A stretch of 64,000 nt of DNA. Origin: Actinokineospora sp. NBRC 105648. GTDB lineage: Bacteria; Actinomycetota; Actinomycetes; Mycobacteriales; Pseudonocardiaceae. The notes below the pieces were generated by a model. The model saw only the letters and a list, made by a program, of their open reading frames with translations. It had not been told where the DNA came from and made no database searches. Shown here piece after piece: positions 8,886 to 18,621 of the stretch. Position 1 is the stretch's first letter; each line of letters begins with the position of its first letter. The stretch lies in the NCBI RefSeq assembly GCF_030269645.1, contig NZ_BSTR01000016.1, positions 62,001-126,000 of the forward strand, given 5' to 3'. A program made the position numbers and the translations under genes.

Positions 8886-9377
8886 ATGGTTAGTGCACGA
8901 AGTAAGGGCTCGGCGGGCGCTGGGGCCGGTGGTGGCGGTGCTGCCGATGCCGTGGATCCGTTGGCGTTGGAGCGGCAGGTGTGCTTCGCGTTGGCGATCG
9001 CGTCGCGGAGTGTGATCAGTGTGTACCGGCCGCTGTTGGAGCCGATGGGGCTGACGCACCCGCAGTACCTGGTGATGCTCGCGTTGTGGCAGTCGGCGCC
9101 GTTGTCGGTGAAAGAGCTCAGTGGGATGTTGGCGTTGGAGCCCGCGACCCTGTCGCCGTTGCTGAAGCGGTTGGAGGCCAACGGTTACGTGCGCCGGGAT
9201 CGGTCCGTTGACGATGAGCGGGCGTTGGCGGTGGCGTTGACCGACGCGGGGGCCGCGTTGCGGGAGCGGGCGCTGGAGATCCCGCCTGCGATCGTGGCGC
9301 GGTTGGGGATGGAGATCAGTGAGCTGACGGCGTTGCACGGGGCACTCACCCGGGTGATCGCCGCGGCGAAACCGTGA
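8886..9377 (+). CDS. MarR-family regulator, OhrR type (organic hydroperoxide sensor)
   Basis: 163 residues from ATG 8886, chosen because TATAGT lies 6 nt upstream (leaderless). The segment LERQVCFALAIASRSVISVY carries the single Cys in the position of the OhrR reactive cysteine (LDNQLCFAL in known OhrR). The winged HTH follows (LSVKELSGMLALEPATLSPL to RDRSVDDERA). OhrR represses peroxide-defence genes and releases DNA when that Cys is oxidised. The usual target ohr is not visible nearby; the next gene encodes a DUF5313-like membrane protein. Overlap with that gene suggests an operon. Confidence 0.82.
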   Translation: MVSARSKGSAGAGAGGGGAADAVDPLALERQVCFALAIASRSVISVYRPLLEPMGLTHPQYLVMLALWQSAPLSVKELSGMLALEPATLSPLLKRLEANGYVRRDRSVDDERALAVALTDAGAALRERALEIPPAIVARLGMEISELTALHGALTRVIAAAKP

Positions 9378-9388
9378 AGGGACAGCAG

Positions 9389-9793
9389 ATGCGTAGTCCG
9401 TCGTTCCCGGTGAAGGTCTGGTATCTGTTCGGGGGCAAGATCTCCGATGAGTACCGGGAGTGGGTCTTGCGGGACGCCGCCCGGGCGAGTTGGGGGTGGT
9501 GGTTCGCGGTACGGACCCTGTTCCGGATGCTACCGCTCACCGTGGTGATCACGCTGGGGTTGTTGTTCGGGCTCTCGGCGCCGCTGGGGCTCTCGCTCGC
9601 GTGCGGGTCGTTGGGGTTGATCGTGGGCTGTTACTTCATGCTCTCCTACGCCCTGGAGAGCACCGAGCACCGGATGACCCGCTACGGCTGGCCGCACGGT
9701 GCCGCCGCCCTGGCCCGCGCCGAGCGGACGCGGGCCAGGGATCTGCAGCGGCAGGCCGCCTACGACGCCGTGTGGCGCGACTCGGCGGCGTGA
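9389..9793 (+). CDS. DUF5313-like small membrane protein
   Basis: 134 residues from ATG 9389, preceded by AAGGGA; a GTG at 9374 overlapping the upstream stop is the alternative. Two adjacent membrane segments (about residues 40-85, RMLPLTVVITLGLLFGL and LGLSLACGSLGLIVGCYFML) follow a conserved VKVWYLFGGKISDEYREWV start, and a charged tail ends in RDLQRQAAYDAVW. This pattern matches the actinobacterial DUF5313 family, whose function is unknown. Coupling to the OhrR-type gene suggests redox-responsive expression. Confidence 0.75.
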   Translation: MRSPSFPVKVWYLFGGKISDEYREWVLRDAARASWGWWFAVRTLFRMLPLTVVITLGLLFGLSAPLGLSLACGSLGLIVGCYFMLSYALESTEHRMTRYGWPHGAAALARAERTRARDLQRQAAYDAVWRDSAA

Positions 9794-9809
9794 GTCCACA
9801 TCGGACTCA
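9791..9809. terminator. Short inverted repeat between convergent genes
   Basis: TGAGTCC (9791-9797) and GGACTCA (9803-9809) flank ACATC, overlapping the stop codon of the DUF5313-like gene. It sits between that gene and the leftward subtilase and may be a weak bidirectional terminator. It also belongs to the iterated GTCCAC...GGAC palindromes noted in findings. Confidence 0.45.
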
Positions 9810-9826
9810 CCTGGGACTCCCCCGGT

Positions 9827-11773
9827 CTATGCGGCGGTCAGGGCCAGGTCGTCGAGGAGGAACTTGGTCCCGGCGGCGAAGTCCTCGATGCCGTGGAACG
9901 ACACGATCAGCGTCTGGCCGGCGAAGGCGCCCACGGGGAACGACTTGAGCGCGTAGGCCGCGCTCGCGTTGGTGTTGTCGTAGGTGGCCAGGATCGTGCT
10001 GCCCACGCTCACGGTGAGCCGGTCGTAGCGGATCGGGTCGGTCTCCTCGGTGACCACCCTGAGGTAGAACGACAGTGTCGAGTGGACACACGCGGCCGGG
10101 ATCGTGACCGCCTGGTTGATGGTGTCGTCGGAGTCGACGCCCAGGCCGTTGAGCACGGCGGCGCGGGTGCCTGCGCGCGGGGCGCGGTCGCCGGTCCAGG
10201 CGCCGATCGTCTGGGTGTCGCCGATCCAGCCGCTGGTACCGGACTCGAAACCGGGGTTGATCAGCTTTTGGCCGGTGGCCCCGCAGCCGCCGGTGGCCAC
10301 CGTGACGACGATCGTGAACGAGGCCCCGCGGGCGCGCCCCGCCGCGTCAGTGGCGGTGACCGTGACCGCGGCGGTCGCCTGGGTGGTGGGGTTGCCGGAG
10401 ATGAGGCCGGTGGCGGCGTTGATGGTCAGCCCCGCGGGCAGGCCCGACGCCGTCCAGGTGTAGGGCGCGGTACCGCCCGCGGCGGTGTTCGGCAGGGAGA
10501 ACGGGGTGCCGATCTTCGCGGCGCGGAAGCCGGGGTTGGTGACGACCGGGTAGCCGGGGCGGTTGCCGGTGTTGGTGGCGAGCAGGCGGTTGGGTGTGCC
10601 GGTGCGGTTCGCGATCACCCGGTTGGCGCCCGCGTCCAGGTAGAGGGCCTCGGCCGCGCGGGCCGGGGTGAGGGTGGGCTCCGCGGCGACGAGCAGGGCC
10701 AAGGCGCCGGTGACGTGCGGGGTGGCCATGGACGTGCCGTCGAGGATCTCGGTGGCGGTGTCGCCGGTGTTCCAGGCCGAGGTGATCCCCTCGCCGGGGG
10801 CGTAGATGTCGACGCACGGGCCGTAGTCGGAGAAGTCGGAGGTGCGGTCGGTGTCGTCGACCGAGGCCACCGTCACGCCCTCCGGTGTGCGGCCGGGGGT
10901 GTGGTTGCAGGCGTCCTCGGTGTCGTTGCCCGCGGAGAGCGCGTAGACCACGCCGTCGGCGATGGAGCGGCGGACCGCGTCCTCGAGCGCCTGGTCGGGA
11001 CCGGGGCCGCCCAGGCTGACGTTGGCCACCGCCGGGCCGGAGACGTGGTTGGCCGTCACCCAGTCGATGCCCGCGATGACCGCCGAGTTGGTGCCGGTGC
11101 CGGTGCACGGCAGCACCTTGACCGCCACCAGCTTGACCCCCTTGGCCACGCCGTGGGTGGTGCCGCCGACGGTGCCCGCGACGTGGGTGCCGTGGCCGTT
11201 GCAGTCGGTGTTGTCGCCGTCCCCGGAGGTGTTGGTGCCCCATTGCGCGCGGGTGCCGAACTCCTGGTGCGTGGTGCGGATCCCGGTGTCGATGATGTAC
11301 GCGGTCACGGTGGCGGCGGTGTTCGCGGGGTAGCTGTAGGTGTTGTCCAGCGGCAGGTCGCGCTGGTCGACCCGGTCCAGGCCCCACGACGGCGGGCTGA
11401 CCTGCGTGCCGTCCACGGACACCCGGCGGTCCTGGGTCACGTAGGCGACCGCCGGGTCGGCGGCGATCCGCTTGGCGGCCGCGGCGTCGAACTCGCCCGC
11501 GAAACCGTTGAGGGCGTGCCGGTACGTCTGCCGCACCTTGGCCCCGTAGCGGGCGGCGAAGGTCGCCGCGGTGGTCGAGGTGAGGGATCGCTCACCGGGG
11601 GCTTCCTTGAACACCACGATGTAGCTGTTGTCGATGAACTCCGCCTTCGGCGATGCGTGGTCCCCCCTCTGTGGACGCTGCGAGGCCGCTGCCGCGCTCA
11701 CCCACACCGCGGAGAGCCCCATCACCACGGCGAGCACCCAGGACACACGTCTGGTCAGGTTTCGCTTACGCAC
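9827..11773 (-). CDS. Secreted subtilisin-like protease (S8) with C-terminal Ig-like and carbohydrate-binding-like domains
   Basis: 648 residues from GTG 11773, which has GGAGG 10 nt upstream; the frame extends further but the signal peptide (RKRNLTRRVSWVLAVVMGLS) starts here. Order: signal peptide, I9 propeptide (NSYIVVFKEAPG to VAYVTQD), S8 domain with Asp (IIDTGI), His ([10 protein letters not shown]) and Ser (GTSMATPH), an Ig-like domain (ASGLPAGLTINAATGLISG) and a beta-rich domain beginning LINPGFESGTSGW, typical of substrate-binding modules. It is a paralogue of the subtilase at 3798-5426 with a different C-terminus, suggesting a different substrate or surface. Confidence 0.92.
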   Translation of the reverse strand: MRKRNLTRRVSWVLAVVMGLSAVWVSAAAASQRPQRGDHASPKAEFIDNSYIVVFKEAPGERSLTSTTAATFAARYGAKVRQTYRHALNGFAGEFDAAAAKRIAADPAVAYVTQDRRVSVDGTQVSPPSWGLDRVDQRDLPLDNTYSYPANTAATVTAYIIDTGIRTTHQEFGTRAQWGTNTSGDGDNTDCNGHGTHVAGTVGGTTHGVAKGVKLVAVKVLPCTGTGTNSAVIAGIDWVTANHVSGPAVANVSLGGPGPDQALEDAVRRSIADGVVYALSAGNDTEDACNHTPGRTPEGVTVASVDDTDRTSDFSDYGPCVDIYAPGEGITSAWNTGDTATEILDGTSMATPHVTGALALLVAAEPTLTPARAAEALYLDAGANRVIANRTGTPNRLLATNTGNRPGYPVVTNPGFRAAKIGTPFSLPNTAAGGTAPYTWTASGLPAGLTINAATGLISGNPTTQATAAVTVTATDAAGRARGASFTIVVTVATGGCGATGQKLINPGFESGTSGWIGDTQTIGAWTGDRAPRAGTRAAVLNGLGVDSDDTINQAVTIPAACVHSTLSFYLRVVTEETDPIRYDRLTVSVGSTILATYDNTNASAAYALKSFPVGAFAGQTLIVSFHGIEDFAAGTKFLLDDLALTAA

Positions 11774-11932
11774 TAAGGTTTCCTCCCCCTCCAGTCGCCA
11801 GTTCCCTTTACTGGCAACGAGCGGGTACAGGTTCACACCCCGATGCGCCGCGGCACAACCCGCCAGATGGGGCATGGACGTACGGGGTCCACAAAGGACA
11901 AGGATGGTCCGGCGTCGGACGAACTTGCCCGG

Positions 11933-12322
11933 CTAGGAGTCGAGCGGGAGGACGAGACGGCGGAAGAGGCGGTCCAGGTCCGCGTCCGGGTCAGTCGTGA
12001 GACCCGTGTGGGTGGGCGAGGTCTGGACGAGGGTGCTACGCGGGGCGGTGAGCCAGCGGAAGCGTTGTCCTACCGAAATTCCCGTCACCGGGGCGGCGTT
12101 CGCACTACCATCGCACGCACCGCACAACAGGCCAAGAGTGTCCGCGAGAACGGAAAGGTCAAGAGACGCATCCAACGCGAGCAGGCGCTCCTTGTCCACG
12201 TGGGTGCGGCAACGCAGGTAGTCCAAGGGGGCGCAGTAGAGCAAGACGCCGACGTTCATTGCCTCGCCGCGGTCCTGTCGGGGTACGGCGCGCAGCAGGG
12301 CGTACTCAAACACGTGCGGCAC
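11933..12322 (-). CDS. DUF3037-family protein
   Basis: 129 residues, with the family's opening (FEYALLRAVPRQDRGEAMNVGVLLYC) followed by a short alpha/beta body. Its start overlaps the end of the upstream HipA-like gene by 17 nt, so the two are translated as a pair; the pairing of DUF3037 with a HipA-like kinase recurs in bacteria. The function is not established. A toxin-antitoxin-like or signalling pair is possible, but no antitoxin DNA-binding domain is visible. Confidence 0.8.
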   Translation of the reverse strand: MPHVFEYALLRAVPRQDRGEAMNVGVLLYCAPLDYLRCRTHVDKERLLALDASLDLSVLADTLGLLCGACDGSANAAPVTGISVGQRFRWLTAPRSTLVQTSPTHTGLTTDPDADLDRLFRRLVLPLDS

Positions 12323-13088
12323 GCGCGGCCTCCAGGTCGTCGAGCCAGGCGGGGTCGGCCAGCCGGGCCTCGAAGTACGCGGTGTACGCGGCGCGCGCCT
12401 CGTCCGCGGTCGAGAACGCGCCGTCTTGAGTCAGCCAGTCCTCCGGAACGAGTGCGAGCACGCCAGCCAGCGCGGGTAGGACAAGAGGGCGAAGCTCTTG
12501 GTCCGCCTCGGCAAGAGAACCTGCGACAGGCAGCATGACGTGGTCGGAGGCGTCATAGCGATAAGAGGCCGCCGGTTGCCACCCAGGCGCGAAGCGGTGG
12601 TGGAAGTAGAGAGCCGCGCCGTGGTCGATGAGCCAGACGTCGCGGTGCCACAGCAGCAGGTTCGGGTTGCGCCAGCTGCGGTCGACGTTGAGGACCAGCG
12701 CGTCCAGCCACAGCACCCGCGCGGCGAGCGCCGGGCCGGGATCGCGCACCAGCGGGTTGAAGTCGAACGAGCCGGGCAGGAAGTCGAACCCGAGGTTGCG
12801 CCCGCCGCTGGCCCGCAGCAGCGCCTGGACCTCCTCGTCCGGCTCGGCGCGGCCCAGCTCGGGGTCCAGCTCGGCCAGCACGATCTCGGGGACGCGCAGG
12901 CCCAGCGCCCGGGCCAGCTCGCCGACCACGACCTCGGCGACCAGCGCCTTGACGCCCTGGCCCGCGCCGCGGAACTTGAGCACGTACATGCCCAGGTCGT
13001 CGGCCTCGACCAGACCGGGCAGCGACCCGCCCTCGCGCAAGGGCGTCACATAGCGCGTCGCGGCAACCGCGCGCAGGGACGTGGACAC
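12306..13088 (-). CDS. HipA-like kinase-fold protein
   Basis: 260 residues, shorter than HipA (about 440). The kinase-like core is visible: glycine-rich loop region (REGGSLPGLVEADD), Lys in YVLKFRG, catalytic Asp in LDALVLNVDRSWRNPNLL (HipA has N-x-D-x-x-x-x-N) and metal-binding LIDHG. HipA kinases phosphorylate serine residues, for example on a tRNA synthetase; the target here is unknown. There is no HipB-type HTH gene next to it; the partner is the overlapping DUF3037 gene. Confidence 0.78.
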   Translation of the reverse strand: MSTSLRAVAATRYVTPLREGGSLPGLVEADDLGMYVLKFRGAGQGVKALVAEVVVGELARALGLRVPEIVLAELDPELGRAEPDEEVQALLRASGGRNLGFDFLPGSFDFNPLVRDPGPALAARVLWLDALVLNVDRSWRNPNLLLWHRDVWLIDHGAALYFHHRFAPGWQPAASYRYDASDHVMLPVAGSLAEADQELRPLVLPALAGVLALVPEDWLTQDGAFSTADEARAAYTAYFEARLADPAWLDDLEAARAARV

Positions 13089-13095
13089 CCCCGAA

Positions 13096-14303
<1,208 letters not shown>

Positions 14304-14304
<1 letters not shown>

Positions 14305-14645
14305 CAGCCCGCGACCGGCCGCACCTCGATGGGCAGGGTCAGGATCCGGGCCGCCGCGCGGCCCCAGTCCAGCGCGGCGTCGAGGTCGGCGGCCTCGATG
14401 ACCCAGAACCCGCCGACGTGCTCGCGGCCCTCGGCGTACGGGCCGTCGGTCAGCAGCACCTCGTCGCCCTCGAGCCGCAGGACGGTGGCGGTCTCCGGGG
14501 CGTGCAGGCCAGCGTTGAACACCCACGCGCCCGCGTCGCGCAGGCGCTGGTTGAACGCGCCCAACTCGCGCATGATCGGGTCGAGCACCTCGGGGGCCGG
14601 GGGTGGGCCGTCGGGCTGCTGGATGCTGAGCAGGTACTGCGCCAT
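14304..14645 (-). CDS. YCII/DGPF-domain protein (partner of the ECF sigma factor)
   Basis: 113 residues from ATG 14645, with GGAAGGAAG upstream. Opens MAQYLLSIQQPDGPPPAPEV and contains GPYAEGREHVGGFWVIEAAD, the DGPF signature of YCII-related proteins. These are small ferredoxin-fold proteins that accompany ECF42 sigma factors; their biochemical role is not known. The stop overlaps the sigma start, so the sigma factor is co-translated. Confidence 0.88.
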
Positions 14646-14752
14646 GGTGGTCTTCCTTCCGGTGGGTCTCACCCCCTATACGAACAGGGGAGGCGGAAAT
14701 CGACACCTCGGGAGCACGTGTCCCGACCCGGTTCGGACTGTACGGTGCGGTC

Positions 14753-15811
14753 ATGTCGGAACCGCCCCGCCAGCCGCGCGACCCCCGCCAGCCCGACCAG
14801 GGCGGATACCGCCCGCCCGGGCAGCCCTACCGGCGGCCGACAGACCCGCGCGACTACCGGCAACCGGGCGACCCGTACCAGCAGGCCGACCACTACCAGC
14901 CGGACCCGTACCAGTCCGGCGGCGGTCAGGCACCCGATCCCTACCGCCGCGCCGAGCCCTACCGCGCCGACGAGTCCTACCGCCAGGCCGAGTCCTACCG
15001 CCCCGAGCGCCAGTACCCGCCGACGGCCCAGTACCGGACCCCTGAGCCCTACCGGCAGGAGTCACATCGACCCGCTGAGTCTTACCGCCCAACAGAGCCC
15101 TATCGCTCGGGCGACTCTTACCGCCCCGAGCCGCACCGGCCCACGGCACCGACCCGGCCGCCGCAGTCCTTCCCGTCCGAATCCGGGGGCGGCGGCTTCC
15201 GGCTACCCGGGCTGGGGGTCATCCTGGCGATCGTCGGCGCGGCCGTGCAACTGCTCAGCCTGGTGGCGCTCCCCTGGTTCGCCAACGGCGGCGACGCTCA
15301 GTCGCTGATCAGCATCTGGCACACCCTCTCCGACAGCGGCGCCAGCGGCTTCGGCGCCTGGTACCTGCTGGTGTTCAGCTACCCGCTGGCGATCCTGGGC
15401 GTGCTGCTGGCCTTCGCCGCGGTCCTGGAGTCGGTGGCGATGAAGGTGGTGTGGGGCGGCCTGGTCGTCCTCGGCGTCGGCTACCTGCTGCTGCGCTACG
15501 GCGTCGCCCCGCTCACCGGTCTGTTCGGCGTCGAGCGCGACTTCACCACCCGAGACGTCGTCCTGGCGGTCGCGGCCGTCGCGGCGGCGGTGGTCGCGGT
15601 CTTCGTGCTCAAGAGCGCGGTCACCATGTTCCGCCGGGTGGCGGGCCTGGTCCTACTCGCCCTGTCGGGCCTGCACGTGGCCGCCCTCAACGACCTCACC
15701 GACGGCGGCCTGAGCAGCCTGAGCATCGGCGCCTTCGGCCCGGTCGCGGGTTACCTGATCATCGCGGTGGCCGCCCTGGTCGGCCCCCGCCGCTTCGTCC
15801 CCGGCACCTAG
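14753..15811 (+). CDS. Membrane protein with disordered Tyr/Pro/Arg-repeat N-terminus
   Basis: 352 residues from ATG 14753. Residues 1-143 are low complexity with repeated PYR, SYRPE and DPYQ units, surely disordered and cytoplasmic. Five or six hydrophobic segments follow, starting LGVILAIVGAAVQLLSLVAL (about 148), with others near 205, 230, 267, 290 and 325. I recognise no catalytic motif. The layout resembles actinobacterial integral membrane proteins that bear long proline-rich tails. The final stop codon TAG spans the edge of the MITE-like element that follows. Confidence 0.75.
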   Translation: MSEPPRQPRDPRQPDQGGYRPPGQPYRRPTDPRDYRQPGDPYQQADHYQPDPYQSGGGQAPDPYRRAEPYRADESYRQAESYRPERQYPPTAQYRTPEPYRQESHRPAESYRPTEPYRSGDSYRPEPHRPTAPTRPPQSFPSESGGGGFRLPGLGVILAIVGAAVQLLSLVALPWFANGGDAQSLISIWHTLSDSGASGFGAWYLLVFSYPLAILGVLLAFAAVLESVAMKVVWGGLVVLGVGYLLLRYGVAPLTGLFGVERDFTTRDVVLAVAAVAAAVVAVFVLKSAVTMFRRVAGLVLLALSGLHVAALNDLTDGGLSSLSIGAFGPVAGYLIIAVAALVGPRRFVPGT

Positions 15812-15913
15812 GGCCTGTCCGCAAGCCGGATGAGCGGTGTACATCAACTCATGCCCGCGCACCACAACCCAAGATCAAACCAGGCCACCAACACCCACTT
15901 CGAGGACAGGCCC
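15811..15913. mobile_element. MITE-like element, 103 bp, TA target duplication
   Basis: GGGCCTGTCC (15811-15820) and GGACAGGCCC (15904-15913) are perfect inverted ends, each flanked outside by TA and then G or C so that the symmetry extends to 13 bp (CTAGGGCCTGTCC). The interior has no coding capacity. Termini of this kind with a TA duplication are typical of IS5-group (IS427-like) elements, so it is probably a non-autonomous derivative. The insertion recreates TAG, leaving the upstream gene's stop intact. Confidence 0.7.
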
Positions 15914-15914
15914 T

Positions 15915-15938
15915 AGCCCCGGTCACCTCGACCGGGGC
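15915..15938. terminator. Hairpin at the end of the pentapeptide-repeat gene
   Basis: AGCCCCGGTC and GACCGGGGCT flank a 5-nt loop immediately beside the MITE-like element. The leftward pentapeptide-repeat gene stops at 15923, inside the hairpin, so it could terminate that gene. Confidence 0.5.
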
Positions 15939-16744
15939 TTGCGCCGGACCGGCAGCGGTGAGGTCCAGTGCGCGGGGTGCCTGACCCGATCCGGCAACCG
16001 GGTGCCCGGGCCGCCGCGCGCGGAGTCCACTTGGGACTGGACCAGGAACAGCGCGCCGGTCAGGTCGGCGTCGGTGAGGTCCGCAGTGCGCAGGTCCGCG
16101 CCGATCAGGTCGGCGCCGCGCAGATCAGCCGCACGGAGGTTGGCGCCAATCAAGTACGCCCCGCGCAAGCTGGCGCCCCTTAAGTCCGCTTTGCCGAGAT
16201 CCGCCCCGAAGAGGTCCGCGCCTCGGTAGTCCTTCTTGCGTTTGAACCCGGCGCGCGCGACCGTGCTGACCTTGAGCAGCAACGCGTTGACCCGTTCGCG
16301 CAACGCGCGTACGTCGAATCGGGCGATCTCGTCGACCGTTCCCGCGGTGGCCAGTTCGGTCTCTTGCCGCACCGCCAGCAGGTCCGCGCGCACGCCGTCC
16401 GCCGCCGCGAGGGTGAGTGCTTCGGTGAGGTACCAGAGCAGTTCGTGCAGGTCGCGCATCGCCGGGAACACCTCGGCGGCCCGGGCCGACGGCTCGCCGC
16501 CGAGTGTCACCTGGACGACCTGCTGCCCGGCGCCGAAGCAGTCGTAGACGGTGCAGCCGGTGAAACCCCGGTCGCGCAGGGTGTCGTGGACGCCGCAGCG
16601 GTGGTCGGCCAGCAGGTTCGGGCAGCGGGTGCCCGCGGGCTTGTCGATCGCGAAGTCGGCCGAGGCGGCGAACGCCGGGACCACGCAGCAGAGCGCGGCG
16701 CACCGGCCGCAGTCGGCGCGCAGCCGGTCGAACGGATCGGACAC
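15923..16744 (-). CDS. Pentapeptide-repeat protein with N-terminal cysteine cluster
   Basis: 273 residues. The N-terminus has clustered cysteines (CGRCAALCC at 12-20, then Cys near 41, 50, 64 and 69), suggesting a metal site. A helical middle follows, and from about 170 a run of A(D/N)LxG pentapeptides ([18 protein letters not shown] and on) forms a right-handed beta-helix. Pentapeptide proteins can mimic DNA and protect gyrase, but the added Cys cluster makes a different role equally likely. It is divergent from the condensation-domain gene across 175 bp. Confidence 0.8.
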   Translation of the reverse strand: MSDPFDRLRADCGRCAALCCVVPAFAASADFAIDKPAGTRCPNLLADHRCGVHDTLRDRGFTGCTVYDCFGAGQQVVQVTLGGEPSARAAEVFPAMRDLHELLWYLTEALTLAAADGVRADLLAVRQETELATAGTVDEIARFDVRALRERVNALLLKVSTVARAGFKRKKDYRGADLFGADLGKADLRGASLRGAYLIGANLRAADLRGADLIGADLRTADLTDADLTGALFLVQSQVDSARGGPGTRLPDRVRHPAHWTSPLPVRRKPRSR

Positions 16745-16919
16745 TGCGCTCCCGGGGCCGTGTGGACTCCCGACATCCTACGCCCGGCCGAGTCACCGCT
16801 CCCCAGCCTGGTCGAGCGAGCGGAATCGATCACGAGATAGGGGGATTTCCCCCATGCTCGCCGCCCACGCGCTGCCTAGGGTCCTACCGGGGATCCACTG
16901 GCCTCGGGAGGAACTCGCC

Positions 16920-18545
16920 ATGACGGTGCCACTGTCGACACTGCCGGTGCGCTTCCGGGGGGCGCGCGGGGCCAGCGGCCCGGTGACCCTCGGGCAGCGC
17001 AACGTGTTGCGGTGGCTGGGATCCGACGGCGACCGCTCCGACGTGCTGCCGGTGTTCGTCGAGTTGGCCCCCGGCCACACCCTGGCCGAGGTGGTCAGCG
17101 CGCTGGGCGTGCTGGTGGCCCGGCACGAGGCGCTGCGCACCCGGTTCGTCCCCGATGCGCCAGATGGTCCAGTCCAATGCGTGCAGGCCGCCGGCGAGGT
17201 CGAGCTGGAGCTGCACGAGCTGCGCGGCGACCCGTGGCAGTTCGTCGGCGAGCTGGTGTGGCGGGCGGTGCTGGTGCCCTTCGACGTGGTCAACGGGCTG
17301 CCGCTGCGGGTGCTCGCGGTGACCGGCGCGGACGGCGCGCCGCTGGTGGTGGTGCTGCTGTTCTGCCACGTCGCGGTGGACGCGGCCGGGGCGGCGATCG
17401 TCGGCGACCAGCTGCGCGCGCTGCTGGCCGGGCGCGACGACCTCGACCAGGAGCCCGGGCACCAGCCGCTCGACCAGGCCGAGTGGGAGCAGTCCGAGGT
17501 CGGTCGCAGGCGCACCCGCTCGGCGCTGCGCTACTGGGATACCCGGTTGCGCCAGGTGCCGCAGGCGATGTGCGCGCTGCCGCCGCACCCGGACGGCGTG
17601 CCCGGGCACCTGGAGCGGCGGATGCTCTCCAGCGCGGTCGCCTCGGCGCTGCGCACGATCGCGGGCCGCACCGGCGCCAGCCACTCCACGGTGGTGCTGG
17701 CCGCGGGCGCGGCGCTGCTCGGCGTGCACACCGACACCCCCGCGGGCGCGATGGTGTCCATCTGCGGCAACCGGTTCCGCTCCGCGTGGCGGGAGTACGT
17801 CGGGCCGCTCGCCCAGGACGCGTTGGTGCCGTTCACGCTGGCGCCGGAGGCCACCTTCGACGAGCTGGTCAGCCAGGTTCAGGCCACCACGATCAACGCC
17901 TACCGCTACGCGCAGTTCGACTCGGTGCAGCTGTGGGAGGTCATCGACGCCGTCGGCCGCGAGCGCGGCACGTACTTCCACCGGGACGCGGTCTTCAACG
18001 ACCTGGGCGCCACCGGCGCGAGCGCGGCCAGCCAGGCGCCCGAGGATCCGGTGGCCGCGCTGGCCGACACCCGGCTCGAGGCCATGCCCGACCGGTCGCT
18101 GCCCACCGCCTTCCTGCTCACCCTGGGCGGCGTGGACGAGACGACCGCCGACATCCGGCTGCACACCGACACCACGCGCTTCCCCGACGTCGACGGGTTC
18201 CTGCTGGCCCTGGAGCGGCTGCTGGTCACCGCGGCGACCGGCGAGCCGCGGGTGCGCGACATCGCCGCGATCACCGGGGTGGTCCCGGTGGCGCGCGGCG
18301 CGGACTGGCAGGTGATCGACTCGTCCTGGGTGGACCTGGCCCGGGTGCGCGAGCTGGTCGGCGGGCCGGTGCGGGTCGAGGACGGCCGGATCGTGGCCGA
18401 GGTGGCCGGCGGGGCGGACACCCCGGCCGCCGCGCACGCCCGGGTGCTGGCCCAGCTCCCCGGCAGCCCGGCCGCGATGGCCCCGCACCACTATGTGATC
18501 CAGGCCGCCGACCGCACCCCGATCGGTGAGGGAAGCGGGCGCTGA
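16920..18545 (+). CDS. Free-standing condensation-domain-superfamily protein
   Basis: 541 residues from ATG 16920, preceded by GGGAGGAA. The N-terminal part matches NRPS condensation enzymes (LVARHEALRTRF; active-site motif FCHVAVDAAG with His150 and Asp154 in the HxxxD pattern). The first His of the usual HHxxxDG is Cys and the Gly is Ala. About 120 extra residues follow the C-domain fold. No carrier protein or adenylation gene lies next to it; the neighbour is a LAL regulator. It belongs to the same subfamily as the enzymes at 39169-40575 and 46288-47646 and may act with the cluster at 36-63 kb. Confidence 0.78.
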   Translation: MTVPLSTLPVRFRGARGASGPVTLGQRNVLRWLGSDGDRSDVLPVFVELAPGHTLAEVVSALGVLVARHEALRTRFVPDAPDGPVQCVQAAGEVELELHELRGDPWQFVGELVWRAVLVPFDVVNGLPLRVLAVTGADGAPLVVVLLFCHVAVDAAGAAIVGDQLRALLAGRDDLDQEPGHQPLDQAEWEQSEVGRRRTRSALRYWDTRLRQVPQAMCALPPHPDGVPGHLERRMLSSAVASALRTIAGRTGASHSTVVLAAGAALLGVHTDTPAGAMVSICGNRFRSAWREYVGPLAQDALVPFTLAPEATFDELVSQVQATTINAYRYAQFDSVQLWEVIDAVGRERGTYFHRDAVFNDLGATGASAASQAPEDPVAALADTRLEAMPDRSLPTAFLLTLGGVDETTADIRLHTDTTRFPDVDGFLLALERLLVTAATGEPRVRDIAAITGVVPVARGADWQVIDSSWVDLARVRELVGGPVRVEDGRIVAEVAGGADTPAAAHARVLAQLPGSPAAMAPHHYVIQAADRTPIGEGSGR

Positions 18546-18621
18546 CACTTCCGGAGTCTCGGCGGTAACCTGTCCTCGACAATCGATTCCCGTCATGTCG
18601 ATTGCGAATCAGGGGGTCCGG

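Noticed and set aside
9893-11776. Rightward 627-codon frame opposite the second subtilase
   Set aside because: Shadow of the protease gene; no recognisable protein features.
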